The translations under genes were made by a program, and so were the position numbers. Below the pieces are notes generated by a model, which was given only the letters and a program-made list of their open reading frames with translations, did no database searches and was not told the origin of the DNA. From Robiginitalea sediminis (GTDB lineage Bacteria > Bacteroidota > Bacteroidia > Flavobacteriales > Flavobacteriaceae), in NCBI RefSeq assembly GCF_002198115.1, contig NZ_NGNR01000001.1, positions 936,296 through 1,000,295 on the forward strand: a stretch of 64,000 bases of DNA, read 5' to 3'. The stretch's first letter is position 1, and every line of letters begins with the position of its first letter. Of this stretch, positions 9,437-17,922 are shown piece by piece.

Positions 9437-10378
9437 CTACATTAAAAATTTCGATGCGATGGAGGTGTTATGGTGTACCCTGTGCATCACATCTGCAAAC
9501 AGGTCGGCACAACTCAGCACATGTACTTTGTCGCTCTGCTGGCGAACCGGGATGGAGTCGGTGATGATGAGCTCCTCCAAACGGGATTTCTCAATCCGGT
9601 CGAAGGCGCTGCCCGACAGCAATCCATGGGTCGTAATGGCCCTGACGCTGCGCGCGCCGCGTTCCATCATCAGGTCGGCAGCCTTGGTCAGGGTACCGGC
9701 TGTATCTACCATATCGTCTACCAGCACCACATTGCGGTCTTCCACCTCCCCGATAAGCTCCATATGCTCAATCACGTTAGCCTTGGCGCGCTGCTTGTAG
9801 CAGATCACCACATCGCTCCCCAGTGCCTTGGAGTAGGCGTATGCCCGCTTGGAACCGCCCATGTCCGGAGAGGCGATGGTCAGGTTCTCCAACTTCATTT
9901 TTTTCAGGTGGGGCAGGAAGAGGGTGGAGGCAAACAGGTGGTCCACCGGCTTCTCGAAGAAGCCCTGGATCTGGTCTGCGTGGAGGTCCATAGTGATAAT
10001 CCGCGTTGCCCCGGCTGTTTCCAGCATCTTGGCTACCAATTTGGCGGCAATGGGAACGCGTGGCTTGTCCTTCCGGTCCTGGCGGGCCCAGCCAAAGTAT
10101 GGCATTACGGCTGTGATGTGGCGGGCAGAGGCCCTTTTGGCAGCATCCAGCATCAACAACATCTCCATGAGGTTCTCCGGCCCGGGGTGGGTAGATCCGA
10201 TGATAAAGATCCGGGCCCCGCGGATAGACTCCTCAAAAGAAGGCTGGAACTCCCCGTCGCTGTACCGGGAAAAAATCACCTTGCCCAGGTCTGCCCCATA
10301 GGCTTTGGCAATTTTTTTGCCCAGCTCCTGGCTTTGGGTGCAGGCAAAAATTTTGGGTTCCGGAACGGTGTACGACAT
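9437..10378 (-). CDS. prs: Ribose-phosphate pyrophosphokinase
   Basis: 313-residue PRPP synthetase: ribose 5-phosphate + ATP to PRPP + AMP, for nucleotide, His and Trp synthesis. Motifs seen: SRYSDGEFQPSFEESIRG near residue 40, the conserved YFGWARQDRK loop, the catalytic segment MDLHADQIQGFF, and the PRPP-binding loop VVLVDDMVDTAGTLTKA. Length and motif order are normal for class I enzymes. First gene of the prs-rplY unit, running away from the tRNA-Leu gene at 10518. Confidence 0.97.
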   Translation of the reverse strand: MSYTVPEPKIFACTQSQELGKKIAKAYGADLGKVIFSRYSDGEFQPSFEESIRGARIFIIGSTHPGPENLMEMLLMLDAAKRASARHITAVMPYFGWARQDRKDKPRVPIAAKLVAKMLETAGATRIITMDLHADQIQGFFEKPVDHLFASTLFLPHLKKMKLENLTIASPDMGGSKRAYAYSKALGSDVVICYKQRAKANVIEHMELIGEVEDRNVVLVDDMVDTAGTLTKAADLMMERGARSVRAITTHGLLSGSAFDRIEKSRLEELIITDSIPVRQQSDKVHVLSCADLFADVMHRVHHNTSIASKFLM

Positions 10379-10517
10379 CGGTGCTGGTTTGCGGGCCTAA
10401 CTCCCTGACCCGAAAGGAGGTGCAAATTTACACATTTATTTCAGTTGCTAAAGCAGAATTCGGGCATTTTTAAAGTGCGCCAAGGAAATATTTTTTTAGC
10501 TTTGCATCCCTCCAATT

Positions 10518-10601
10518 GCCTCGGTGGCGGAATTGGTAGACGCGCTGGATTCAAAATCCAGTGGTAGCAATACCGTGTGGGTTCGATTCCCACCCGAGGT
10601 A
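10518..10601 (+). tRNA. tRNA-Leu (anticodon CAA)
   Basis: 84-nt class II tRNA. The acceptor arm pairs GCCTCGG with CCGAGGT (the last pair G-U), the D-loop region is TGGCGGAATTGGTAGACGCG, the anticodon stem CTGGA/TCCAG holds loop TTCAAAA (anticodon CAA, Leu UUG codon), there is a long variable arm, and the T-arm is GTGGG TTCGATT CCCAC. No CCA is encoded. Its last 14 bases belong to the 16-bp attachment repeat of the element that begins here, so the gene is kept intact by the integrated copy. Confidence 0.96.
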
Positions 10602-10603
10602 CG
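10588..10603 (+). repeat. Left attachment site (16-bp att core) in tRNA-Leu 3' end
   Basis: TCCCACCCGAGGTACG occurs here and again at 22786-22801. Here it covers the 3' T-stem, acceptor strand and discriminator of tRNA-Leu. The pair bounds a segment with integrase and mobilization genes and a different base composition, which is the standard signature of tRNA-targeted integration. Confidence 0.88.
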
Positions 10604-10605
10604 GA

Positions 10606-10639
10606 AAAACCCTGTAAACGTATTGATTTACAGGGTTTT
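10606..10639 (+). terminator. Terminator downstream of tRNA-Leu
   Basis: Perfect 13-bp inverted repeat AAAACCCTGTAAA / TTTACAGGGTTTT with an 8-nt loop, starting 5 nt after the tRNA. It is inside the element, just past the att core, so the element supplies a new terminator to the tRNA it split from its original downstream sequence. The 10640-11074 stretch beyond it carries only the arm-type repeat, a second hairpin and AT-rich DNA; I see no gene in it. Confidence 0.8.
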
Positions 10640-10650
10640 GTGTTTTTCGA

Positions 10651-10672
10651 GTGACGGTAAAGTGACGGTTTT
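10651..10672 (+). repeat. Left arm-type repeat (candidate integrase/excisionase site)
   Basis: GTGACGG then TAAAGTGACGGTTTT: two GTGACGG half-sites in tandem. The same 22-bp sequence with one difference (T to A at position 8) occurs in the same orientation at 22655-22676, near the other end. Placement 48 bp inside the left att core suits an arm-binding site of a lambda-type integrase; this role is inferred. Confidence 0.6.
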
Positions 10673-10955
10673 ATCCCTTTTTCTTGCGCTGAATTGACAC
10701 GTTTTGAGGCCAAATTGTATTTACCGTTTATAGCTGCCTTTATTCGTCTTTTTCAAGACCTAAATACCATTTCCAGATACCGTTTCGGGACAGAATTCTT
10801 AAACAGACCATTCCACCCTGTTGATAACTCCTTTTTGAGCCGAACCGCCCCCATTTTTTTATTGCCAAATGACCTTTTTTGCAATCAAACAAAAACCCTA
10901 AAATTCAATTTGGAATTGTTTGTTTGATTTTGGATTAGTGCCATTTTCTGTGGAT

Positions 10956-10997
10956 AAAAAAGAGGCCTGCCCGGTTAAGGGGGCTAGCCTCTTTTTT
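10956..10997. terminator. Bidirectional hairpin before the mobilization genes
   Basis: Arms AAAAAAGAGGC and GCCTCTTTTTT (11 bp, perfect) around a loop of about 20 nt; A- and T-runs on both sides fit a bidirectional terminator. It may insulate the element's excision/mobilization operon (starting at 11075) from read-through out of the tRNA. Confidence 0.7.
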
Positions 10998-11074
10998 ATC
11001 TTCTTAATCAGAATTCTATCCAAACAGACAAAAGCGCTTTTGTTCATTGAATAGTCACTTAAAAACCTATTTAA

Positions 11075-11359
11075 ATGGACACCACTACTATCCTGGATCG
11101 ACTGGACCGGATTGAACAGTTATTGTCGTTTCAAAAGGAGGTGCTCTCCTTTGAAGAAGCCTGTGCATACACAGGATTTTCCCGCAGCTATTTATATAAG
11201 CTAACGGCATCAGGGGATATACCCCATTCCAAACCCAAGGGGAAGCTGATCTACTTTGAACGCGCCAAACTGAATGTCTGGTTGCTCCAAAACCCGATTA
11301 GGGGTCAATTTGAGATTGAAGAGGAAGCCTTACGACATGCATTCAAGCTTCAAAAATGA
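11075..11359 (+). CDS. Excisionase-like helix-turn-helix protein
   Basis: 94 residues. A short N-terminal coiled coil (ILDRLDRIEQLLSFQKEV) is followed by a winged-HTH/HTH_17 core, FEEACAYTGFSRSYLYKLTASGDIPHSKPKGKLIYFERAKLNVWL, the excisionase/MerR-like DNA-binding pattern common as the first gene of Bacteroidota mobilizable elements. Likely role is excision factor or regulator of the mobilization genes; binding to the GTGACGG repeats is a plausible but untested idea. It is the first gene after the left-end hairpins and points toward mobC. Confidence 0.75.
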   Translation: MDTTTILDRLDRIEQLLSFQKEVLSFEEACAYTGFSRSYLYKLTASGDIPHSKPKGKLIYFERAKLNVWLLQNPIRGQFEIEEEALRHAFKLQK

Positions 11360-11477
11360 AATACTGGCCGATAAATCCAAAGGATCATTTCCTTCGTTTG
11401 AGTAGGAATTTCAAGATGTGTCATTGTCATGACAAATCTTGCTTTTGCTCCCGGAGGTCGCAAAAGGGAAAAGCGAA

Positions 11478-11774
11478 ATGAAACGAGAATTTATTCAATT
11501 CCGGTGTTCGGTATACGAGAAGAAACTGCTGAAGGTAAAAGCCCGAAAGAGCGGATTAACCTTAAGCGAGTATTGCCGCAGGGCGGCTACTGAAGACCGG
11601 ATTATTGAACGCCTATCTGAGGAACAAATTGAAGCCTATAAAATGCTGGTGAAGTACGAAAACAATTTCAAACGGATTGGCAATATGTTCCGGCAGCGAA
11701 ATCCCAAATTGTCGGAGGAAGTATCAGCCTTAGCAGATGAAATCCGGAATCACCTACTCAATTTCAGAAAATGA
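11478..11774 (+). CDS. mobC: MobC-like relaxosome accessory protein
   Basis: 98 residues from ATG at 11478 (an upstream TTG frame exists but the ATG is preceded by a purine-rich GGGAAAAGCGAA and begins directly with the domain). KREFIQFRCSVYEKKLLKVKARKSGLTLSEYCRRAAT is a ribbon-helix-helix-type DNA-binding region, followed by a helical part with NFKRIGNMFRQ, typical of MobC/plasmid mobilization relaxosome proteins. It would bind oriT and help the relaxase. The stop overlaps the relaxase start (ATGA), so the two are translationally coupled. Confidence 0.8.
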   Translation: MKREFIQFRCSVYEKKLLKVKARKSGLTLSEYCRRAATEDRIIERLSEEQIEAYKMLVKYENNFKRIGNMFRQRNPKLSEEVSALADEIRNHLLNFRK

Positions 11775-12640
11775 TTGGCAAAGGAAAATCCATTGCCCAT
11801 ACCCAGGCCTCCATGGCTTATGGGATGAAGCAGGGGAAACAATCGGAAATCGTCTTTAAGCAATACTTGGCCGGGGAAACTCCCCAGGAGATTGCCGAGG
11901 AATTCCGGCTGGTACAGCATCAGAATGACCGATGCGCCAAGAATACCCTGAGTTTTGTCTTGAGTCCGACGATTGAAGACGGCAAGAATTTGCAGGCTAA
12001 GCAACTTCAAGAGATTGTCAAGCGCTTTATAGATGAAATGAAGTTACAAGAACGGCAGGCCATTGCCTTTGTACACCGTAACCGGGAGCACACCCATATT
12101 CATTTGTATGTGAACCGGATTGACTTTACAGGGCAGGCTTATAAAGACAACTATGTCGGGAAGCGCAGCCAGCAGGCAGCTGAGAAGGTGGCCAAAGAAA
12201 TGGGGCTTACCACTGTGAAGGAGATACAACAAGAAAGGCTAATTGAATTGCAGAAGGTTCGGGCTGAAATAAAACGCATCCACGATAGGGTAGTCATGGA
12301 ATCCCGGCCTAAATCTTTCGAACAGTATATCGAAAAAATGCACAAGCATCAGATCGAAGTAAAACCCTACATCAATAAACAAGGACAACTTCAGGGCTTA
12401 CGATTTTCCTATCAGGGTCAGGAATTGAAAGGAAGTGCCGTACACCGCTCCCTTTCGATGGGGAACATCGCACAGGGTTTGTCTTGGGATCGGGCTGCTG
12501 CTCAAAAAGTAGCCGTGGAAAAGTCAATTACCCTGGCAGGCAAAACATTGCCACTTGCTCCCAATCTAGCCGTTTCGATTGCTAAGAAGGTGTTGAAACT
12601 AAGTATAAAGCAGGTACGGGGTATTGGGATAGAAATATAA
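11771..12640 (+). CDS. mobA: Relaxase / mobilization nuclease (MobP type)
   Basis: 289 residues. The N-terminal relaxase domain has the metal-binding three-His motif as HRNREHTHIHLYVNRID (about residues 97-113), preceded by LQERQAIAFV, as in MobP/VirD2-like relaxases of Bacteroidota. It should nick oriT and pilot a strand through a helper conjugation channel. Candidate Tyr residues near the N-terminus include Y17. The C-terminus (GLSWDRAAAQKVAVEKS...) is short and lacks a primase or helicase domain. A downstream gene that commonly accompanies this relaxase type follows after 6 bp. Confidence 0.88.
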   Translation: MIGKGKSIAHTQASMAYGMKQGKQSEIVFKQYLAGETPQEIAEEFRLVQHQNDRCAKNTLSFVLSPTIEDGKNLQAKQLQEIVKRFIDEMKLQERQAIAFVHRNREHTHIHLYVNRIDFTGQAYKDNYVGKRSQQAAEKVAKEMGLTTVKEIQQERLIELQKVRAEIKRIHDRVVMESRPKSFEQYIEKMHKHQIEVKPYINKQGQLQGLRFSYQGQELKGSAVHRSLSMGNIAQGLSWDRAAAQKVAVEKSITLAGKTLPLAPNLAVSIAKKVLKLSIKQVRGIGIEI

Positions 12641-12646
12641 TGGGCT

Positions 12647-12973
12647 ATGGCAAAACTTGATGAAATTGCAGAATTACTCACTGAGGAGATTCACAGCTTT
12701 GAGCAGACCGTGAGAAAATTGGAAATCCTTCAAAAAAGCCTGGAGGACTACAAGTTGGAACCCGATACCTCTCTGGTTAACCAAATGCTGCATAATTACC
12801 ACGAAAAACAGAAACTACGTCAGCAAATACTCCATGAATTGGTTTCAGCGATTAAAAAGTCCATCGAGAAATCCCAAATGATTCCTGGTTGGCGGATAAA
12901 ATTGTTTTGGACCTTTGGTTTTCTGAATCTACTGGGCTGGGGAATAACAATTATTTTATTTCTGAAAACTTAA
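12647..12973 (+). CDS. Relaxase-linked coiled-coil membrane protein (DUF6730-like)
   Basis: 108 residues: MAKLDEIAELLTEEIHSFEQTVRKLEILQKSL forms an N-terminal coiled coil, a second helical stretch follows, and the C-terminus has one transmembrane helix (LFWTFGFLNLLGWGITIILFL). The start sequence is like that of the DUF6730 proteins often found after relaxases in Flavobacteriia; I name that family from memory and cannot check it. Six bp downstream of the relaxase, so in the same operon. A membrane-anchored mobilization helper is the simplest reading. Function unknown. Confidence 0.7.
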   Translation: MAKLDEIAELLTEEIHSFEQTVRKLEILQKSLEDYKLEPDTSLVNQMLHNYHEKQKLRQQILHELVSAIKKSIEKSQMIPGWRIKLFWTFGFLNLLGWGITIILFLKT

Positions 12974-13111
12974 AAAGCAAAAAGCAGGTCGCGCCCTATT
13001 TCGATTTTACTAGCGCTTATCTATCCGAACGCTTTAAAATCGAAACAGGAACCACGCGCGAAAGTTGGGGTAAGGATTTGGGTATTGAAAAGGATCGAAT
13101 TGACTTTGCAA

Positions 13112-13141
13112 TTTGGTTGCAAGTCTAATTTCTTATTTTTG
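13112..13141 (+). promoter_or_regulatory. Candidate Bacteroidota promoter for the metal-resistance operon
   Basis: TTTG (13112-13115), an 18-bp spacer and TATTTTTG (13134-13141) match the TTTG / TAnnTTTG consensus. It lies only 4 nt before the GTG of the DUF6660 gene, which would make that transcript nearly leaderless, or the true start is further in. Confidence 0.5.
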
Positions 13142-13145
13142 TCGT

Positions 13146-13454
13146 GTGAAATGGGCATCCATCATATTAACGGTGTATTTTTTATGCCTCAATGCGCTTC
13201 CTTGCAATGATGCCAGGATAGTAATCGAAGGAGATCATACCACCTTTTCGATCGATCTGTCAGCCGATCACAGTTTGGCATGTGAACTTTGCTCACCGTT
13301 CTGCCAGTGCCATTGCTGTCACGTTCACATAATTCACTTTGATATTGCTAACTTCGAACCACTTCAAGCGACAATTTCACAGGATAACTTTGCCCACTTC
13401 GAAAGGATCGGCAAGGATAATACCTTTTCTATATTCCAGCCCCCACAGGTTTAA
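13146..13454 (+). CDS. DUF6660-like small Cys/His-rich exported protein
   Basis: 102 residues from GTG 13146. A hydrophobic leader (WASIILTVYFLCLNALPC) precedes a short body with the Cys cluster CELCSPFCQCHCCHVHI and ends FSIFQPPQV. The layout (leader, C-SPFC-xC-x-CC block, terminal WQPPQ/FQPPQ) is that of DUF6660 proteins that open metal-efflux operons in Bacteroidota. A metal-binding periplasmic or surface role is likely from the Cys/His density but unproven. It directly precedes the RND operon with a 25-bp palindrome between. The start codon is uncertain: no ATG is available in frame. Confidence 0.65.
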   Translation: MKWASIILTVYFLCLNALPCNDARIVIEGDHTTFSIDLSADHSLACELCSPFCQCHCCHVHIIHFDIANFEPLQATISQDNFAHFERIGKDNTFSIFQPPQV

Positions 13455-13486
13455 TTCAGTTTTACAGGATAGCTATATCCAGTTTT

Positions 13487-13511
13487 GAGGTTTTCAACTA
13501 TTGAAAACCTC
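13487..13511 (+). promoter_or_regulatory. 25-bp perfect palindrome upstream of the RND efflux gene
   Basis: Arms GAGGTTTTCAA and TTGAAAACCTC (11 bp) around CTA, between the DUF6660 gene and the CzcA-CzcC gene. It lacks a following T-run, so it fits an operator better than a terminator. The element's own Fur-family regulator (19139) is the natural candidate to bind it, but this is inference. Confidence 0.5.
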
Positions 13512-13577
13512 GAAGGTACGTTTGCACTCGCTCGTGAATGTATCACAATATTTCAACTGAATTAACTTCCACATTTT

Positions 13578-16500
13578 ATGATCGACAGAATCATTGATTT
13601 TTCAATCAATAATAAATTTATTATTGGTCTCTTTACTTTGGTACTCCTTGCTGCCGGGATTAATAGTATGACCAAAGTTCCCATAGATGCCGTGCCGGAT
13701 ATTACCAACAACCAGGTGCAAATTATCACACAATCTCCCAATTTGGGGACAGAGGATATTGAGCAGTTCGTTACCTATCCGGTAGAAATAGCTATGAGCA
13801 ATCTGCCCGATGTCAAAGAAATTCGTTCCGTTTCAAGATTTGGCCTGTCCGTGGTAACCGTGGTTTTTGACGATGATTTGGGAACCTATTTGCCGCGTCA
13901 GCTGGTTTCAGAGAAACTGACAGAAGTGCGTGAGCAGATTCCCGAAGAACTGGGTCAACCCTCTTTGGGGCCTATCTCAACAGGCTTGGGCGAAGTATAT
14001 CAATATACCCTGAAAGTCGAACCTGAGTTTCAGAACAAATATTCCTTGTCCGATTTGCGCACGATGCAGGATTGGATCGTCCAAAGACAAATGGCAATGG
14101 TACCTGGGGTTGTTGAAATCAATGCCATTGGCGGAAAAATAAAACAATATGAGGTAGCCGTTGACCCCAATGAGCTAAAGGCTATCGGTCTTACGATCAC
14201 GGATGTTTTCGAAGCCTTGGAAGCGAACAATAAAAATACGGGCGGTGCCTACATAGAAAAAAACCGCCAAGCCAACTTCATCCGTGGCGAAGGCTTGGTA
14301 CGAAGCCTTGATGACATCAAAAAAATCATTATCAAAAATGAAAACGGGGTGCCTATTACCGTAAACGATGTTGCCGATGTACGCTTTGGTTCTGCCGTAC
14401 GCTATGGGGCATTGACACAGGATGGCGAAGGCGAGGTCGTTGGTGGACTGGTAATGATGCTTAAAGGTGCAAACTCTAACGAGGTCATTGTTCGTGTAAA
14501 AGCTAGGATGACCGAAATCCAGAAATCACTTCCGGAAGGGGTGGTCATTCAGCCTTTGTTGGATAGAAGTAGGCTCATAAGCGAGACCACCGGAACAGTA
14601 CGCAATAATCTGTTGGAAGGTGCACTCATCGTAATTTTCGTGCTGGTTTTCTTGTTAGGAAACTGGCGAGGTGGATTTATAGTAGCTTCCACCATTCCAC
14701 TATCCTTATTGTTCGCCTTTATATTGATGAACGTTTTTGACGTATGGGCAAACCTGATGAGTCTGGGGGCTATCGACTTTGGTATCATCGTAGATGGAGC
14801 GGTCATTATCGTGGAAGCAAGCGTATTCCTTTTGAGTAGTTACGTTATTAAAAAGAAAGCTTTAGATAAGGAAAAGCGTGATGATATTGCCGCAAATGCC
14901 TCAAAAAAAATGATGAACGCTGCCTTCTTCGGACAATTGATAATTCTTATAGTATTCCTACCCATTTTAGCATTGGAAGGTGTTGAAGGAAAGATGTTCC
15001 GGCCAATGGCACTTACATTCATCTTTGCGATGATAGGGGCAATGTTTTTATGCCTGACCTATGTGCCAATGATGTCCGCCCTTTTTCTGAAGCCACCAAA
15101 AAACGAAAAAAAATCGTGGGGCGACCGTTTTGTTTTTTGGGTACAACGCAACTATGAACCCTTATTGACAAGCGCGTTGAAGAAAGGAAAATGGGTCGTA
15201 GGCATTGCAGTTGCCATTTTTGCCGTGGCAATCTTCACGTTTATGAAGATGGGCGGTGAATTCATTCCACAATTGGATGAGGGCGATATTGCCTTTCACG
15301 CTATTCTTAAACCCGGTAGTTCCCTCAGCGAGACGATCGCGACCACTACCAAAATAGAGCGCATCGTAAAAGCCGAATTTCCCGAAGTGGAAAAAATTGT
15401 AAGCCGTATCGGTGTCGCCGAAGTTCCTACCGACCCGATGCCGATGGACTTCGCCGATGTATTCGTCATACTTAAACCACAGGATGAATGGGTGTCCGCT
15501 GAATCAAAAGACGAACTTATCGATAAGATGAAGGATGCCATAAGTATATTGCCCGGTATCAATTATGAGTTTACCCAACCCATCGAAATGCGTTTCAATG
15601 AGCTGTTGGAAGGCATCCGTGAGGATGTGGCCATTAAAATTTATGGCGAGGATATCGATGTACTTGCAGCCAAAGCGGACGAGATTACCAAAATCATCGC
15701 AGGTACCGAAGGTATAGGTGATATGAGGGCGGAAGCCACTTCGGGCTTACCACAGATGACGATAAAGTACAATCGCGATAAACTGGCACAATACGGCGTG
15801 AGCATCGACCAACTCAATACGATGGTGCAATCGGCCTTTGCAGGCGGGTATGCCGGGGTCATTTTTGAAGGAGAGAAGCGTTTCGATTTGGTGGTCAGGC
15901 TAAATGAGCAGAATCGCACCAATATTAACGATATCCGAAATCTATTCATCAACTTACCAAACAGCTCCCAAATTCCGCTTCAAGAACTGGCAACCATCGA
16001 GTACACGCCCGGTCCAATGCAGATAAGCCGAGACAATACCAATCGAAGAACCTATGTAGGCGTGAATGTACGCGGGCGCGATGTGGAATCTTTGGTCAAT
16101 GAGATTAGGGACAAACTGGATGCAAATCTGGATTTGCCCCCTGGTTATTTTATCCGCTATGGGGGCGCATTCGAGAATTTGGAAAGGGCAAGCGACCGAT
16201 TGCAGACCGTTGTTCCAGTTGCGTTGTTGCTCATATTCATCCTGATTTACTTTGCCCTAAAATCCTTTCCGCAGACCTTGATGATTTATCTGGCCATTCC
16301 GATGGCCACCATAGGTGGCGTGTTTGCACTATGGCTCAGGGATATGCCCTTTAGCATTTCCGCTGGGGTAGGCTTTATCGTATTGTTCGGTGTTGCCGTA
16401 CTGAACGGTTTGGTAATGATCAGCGGTCTGAATGAACTGAAGGAAGAAGGCGTGACCAACTTGAAAGACCGTATCGTGGAAGGAACAAAACGTAGGATAC

Positions 16501-17921
16501 GCCCTATTATGCTTACGGCCTTTACCGATATTTTAGGTTTCCTTCCGATGGCCATTTCTGCATCCGCAGGGGCTGAAGTACAACGACCTTTGGCCACCGT
16601 GGTCATCGGTGGATTGATAACTTCCACGCTCTTAACCCTCTTTGTACTTCCCATCTTTTATCGATGGGTCGAGAAACGTTCGGAACGTAAGACGAAAATC
16701 AATCCTAAATTCGTAACCGCAACGGCAATGGTGTGCTTGCTGTTTACTTCGACTATCGTAAAAGCGCAAGAAATACAATCGCAAGATTCCCCACCAATTA
16801 TATCATTGGAAAAAGCAGTGGAAATTTCCAAGGAAAATTATCCGCTATTGAAAACAACACAGTTGGAAATCCAAAAGCAGAACGCACTTAAAACCACAGC
16901 ATATGATTTAGGGAACACACAGGTTTTCACGGGCGGCGAAGAAGTCAGCGACAGTCAGGGAATTTACACTGTGGTGGGCATGGGTCAGCAGAATATCAAT
17001 CTGTTCGGCATCGGTGCAAAGAAGCGTTTGCAGAAACAGCGCATCGCCTTGGCGGAAACCGCTCTTGACCTAACCGGACTGCAAGTGGAACAAGAAGTCA
17101 AAAAGGCGTGGTCACAAGCGTATCAACAACGACGGAAATTTGAACTGTACCGCGAGTTGGATTCCATCTATTCGCAGTTTGAAAAAGCCATCGAATTGAA
17201 TTATGAGGTCGAGGCCATTTCACGATTGGAATATTCATCGGCGACCAATCAGGCCTTGCAAATCAACAATAAATTGCAACAGGCCGAAAGCGACTATGCC
17301 ATTGCACTTCAAAAGCTCAATCTTTGGTTGGTTTCGGATACACTTTACACCGTTCCCGCCACACTTGAAGAAAGTGAAGTGGCTGTATTGGGAATACCCG
17401 CAAGTATAGAAAACCATCCCGAACTGGAACTTTCGCAAAAGCGAATCGATGAAGCCGAAGCCAACTATAAAGCAGCCCGTTCCGATTTGTTGCCCAACCT
17501 CAACCTTCAGGGCGGATTGCAACAAGTAAACGGAAGCAGCGGGTTCTATACCTATCAGGCGGGAATATCCCTTCCCCTGTTCTCAGGCACCGAACGTGGT
17601 CAGGCCAAGGCCGCTAAAATCGACGGCGAAATTGCCAAGACCAACGCAGAATTTGTAAAACGGCAATTACAATCGGAATATCGGCAGGCCATACAAGCCC
17701 ATCAAAAGTGGGAAGCATCTTGGCAATTTTACAAGAATAAAGCATTGCCGCTTGCCAAAGAGCAACGCGAAGGCGCATTGCTGGCCTATGAGGAAGGTGC
17801 CGTGGATTACGCAGCTTTTACGCAAATCATCAGGGATGCCATACAGACCGAAATGGACGCATTGGATGCACTCGACAATTATTTAAAATCAGTTTTCGAA
17901 CTACAATATTTCAAGCAATAA
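13578..17921 (+). CDS. czcA: CzcA/CusA heavy-metal RND pump fused to a CzcC-like outer-membrane factor
   Basis: 1,447 residues. Residues 1-1040 are a heavy-metal efflux RND pump: VPIDAVPDITNNQVQI near the N-terminus, the TM4 signature SLGAIDFGIIVDGAVIIVE, large periplasmic loops and twelve membrane helices. After the last helix (RWVEKRSERKTK) comes a signal-peptide-like stretch (FVTATAMVCLLFTSTIVKAQ, about 1045-1065), then a TolC/CzcC outer-membrane-efflux domain (about 1075-1447; LEKAVEISKENYPLLKTTQLEI). Pump and outer-membrane channel are thus one polypeptide; the internal leader could be cleaved to free the channel. With CzcB it would export Co/Zn/Cd or Cu/Ag. Similar fusions are common in Bacteroidota. 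CzcB follows after 1 bp. Confidence 0.93.
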   Translation: MIDRIIDFSINNKFIIGLFTLVLLAAGINSMTKVPIDAVPDITNNQVQIITQSPNLGTEDIEQFVTYPVEIAMSNLPDVKEIRSVSRFGLSVVTVVFDDDLGTYLPRQLVSEKLTEVREQIPEELGQPSLGPISTGLGEVYQYTLKVEPEFQNKYSLSDLRTMQDWIVQRQMAMVPGVVEINAIGGKIKQYEVAVDPNELKAIGLTITDVFEALEANNKNTGGAYIEKNRQANFIRGEGLVRSLDDIKKIIIKNENGVPITVNDVADVRFGSAVRYGALTQDGEGEVVGGLVMMLKGANSNEVIVRVKARMTEIQKSLPEGVVIQPLLDRSRLISETTGTVRNNLLEGALIVIFVLVFLLGNWRGGFIVASTIPLSLLFAFILMNVFDVWANLMSLGAIDFGIIVDGAVIIVEASVFLLSSYVIKKKALDKEKRDDIAANASKKMMNAAFFGQLIILIVFLPILALEGVEGKMFRPMALTFIFAMIGAMFLCLTYVPMMSALFLKPPKNEKKSWGDRFVFWVQRNYEPLLTSALKKGKWVVGIAVAIFAVAIFTFMKMGGEFIPQLDEGDIAFHAILKPGSSLSETIATTTKIERIVKAEFPEVEKIVSRIGVAEVPTDPMPMDFADVFVILKPQDEWVSAESKDELIDKMKDAISILPGINYEFTQPIEMRFNELLEGIREDVAIKIYGEDIDVLAAKADEITKIIAGTEGIGDMRAEATSGLPQMTIKYNRDKLAQYGVSIDQLNTMVQSAFAGGYAGVIFEGEKRFDLVVRLNEQNRTNINDIRNLFINLPNSSQIPLQELATIEYTPGPMQISRDNTNRRTYVGVNVRGRDVESLVNEIRDKLDANLDLPPGYFIRYGGAFENLERASDRLQTVVPVALLLIFILIYFALKSFPQTLMIYLAIPMATIGGVFALWLRDMPFSISAGVGFIVLFGVAVLNGLVMISGLNELKEEGVTNLKDRIVEGTKRRIRPIMLTAFTDILGFLPMAISASAGAEVQRPLATVVIGGLITSTLLTLFVLPIFYRWVEKRSERKTKINPKFVTATAMVCLLFTSTIVKAQEIQSQDSPPIISLEKAVEISKENYPLLKTTQLEIQKQNALKTTAYDLGNTQVFTGGEEVSDSQGIYTVVGMGQQNINLFGIGAKKRLQKQRIALAETALDLTGLQVEQEVKKAWSQAYQQRRKFELYRELDSIYSQFEKAIELNYEVEAISRLEYSSATNQALQINNKLQQAESDYAIALQKLNLWLVSDTLYTVPATLEESEVAVLGIPASIENHPELELSQKRIDEAEANYKAARSDLLPNLNLQGGLQQVNGSSGFYTYQAGISLPLFSGTERGQAKAAKIDGEIAKTNAEFVKRQLQSEYRQAIQAHQKWEASWQFYKNKALPLAKEQREGALLAYEEGAVDYAAFTQIIRDAIQTEMDALDALDNYLKSVFELQYFKQ

Positions 17922-17922
17922 A

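Noticed and set aside
12979-13128. Frame reading KKQVAPYFDFTSAYLSERFKI and on, between the DUF6730-like gene and the DUF6660 gene
   Set aside because: It looks protein-like but has no start of its own outside the overlapping membrane-protein gene and no family I recognise; it may be the tail of a lost gene.
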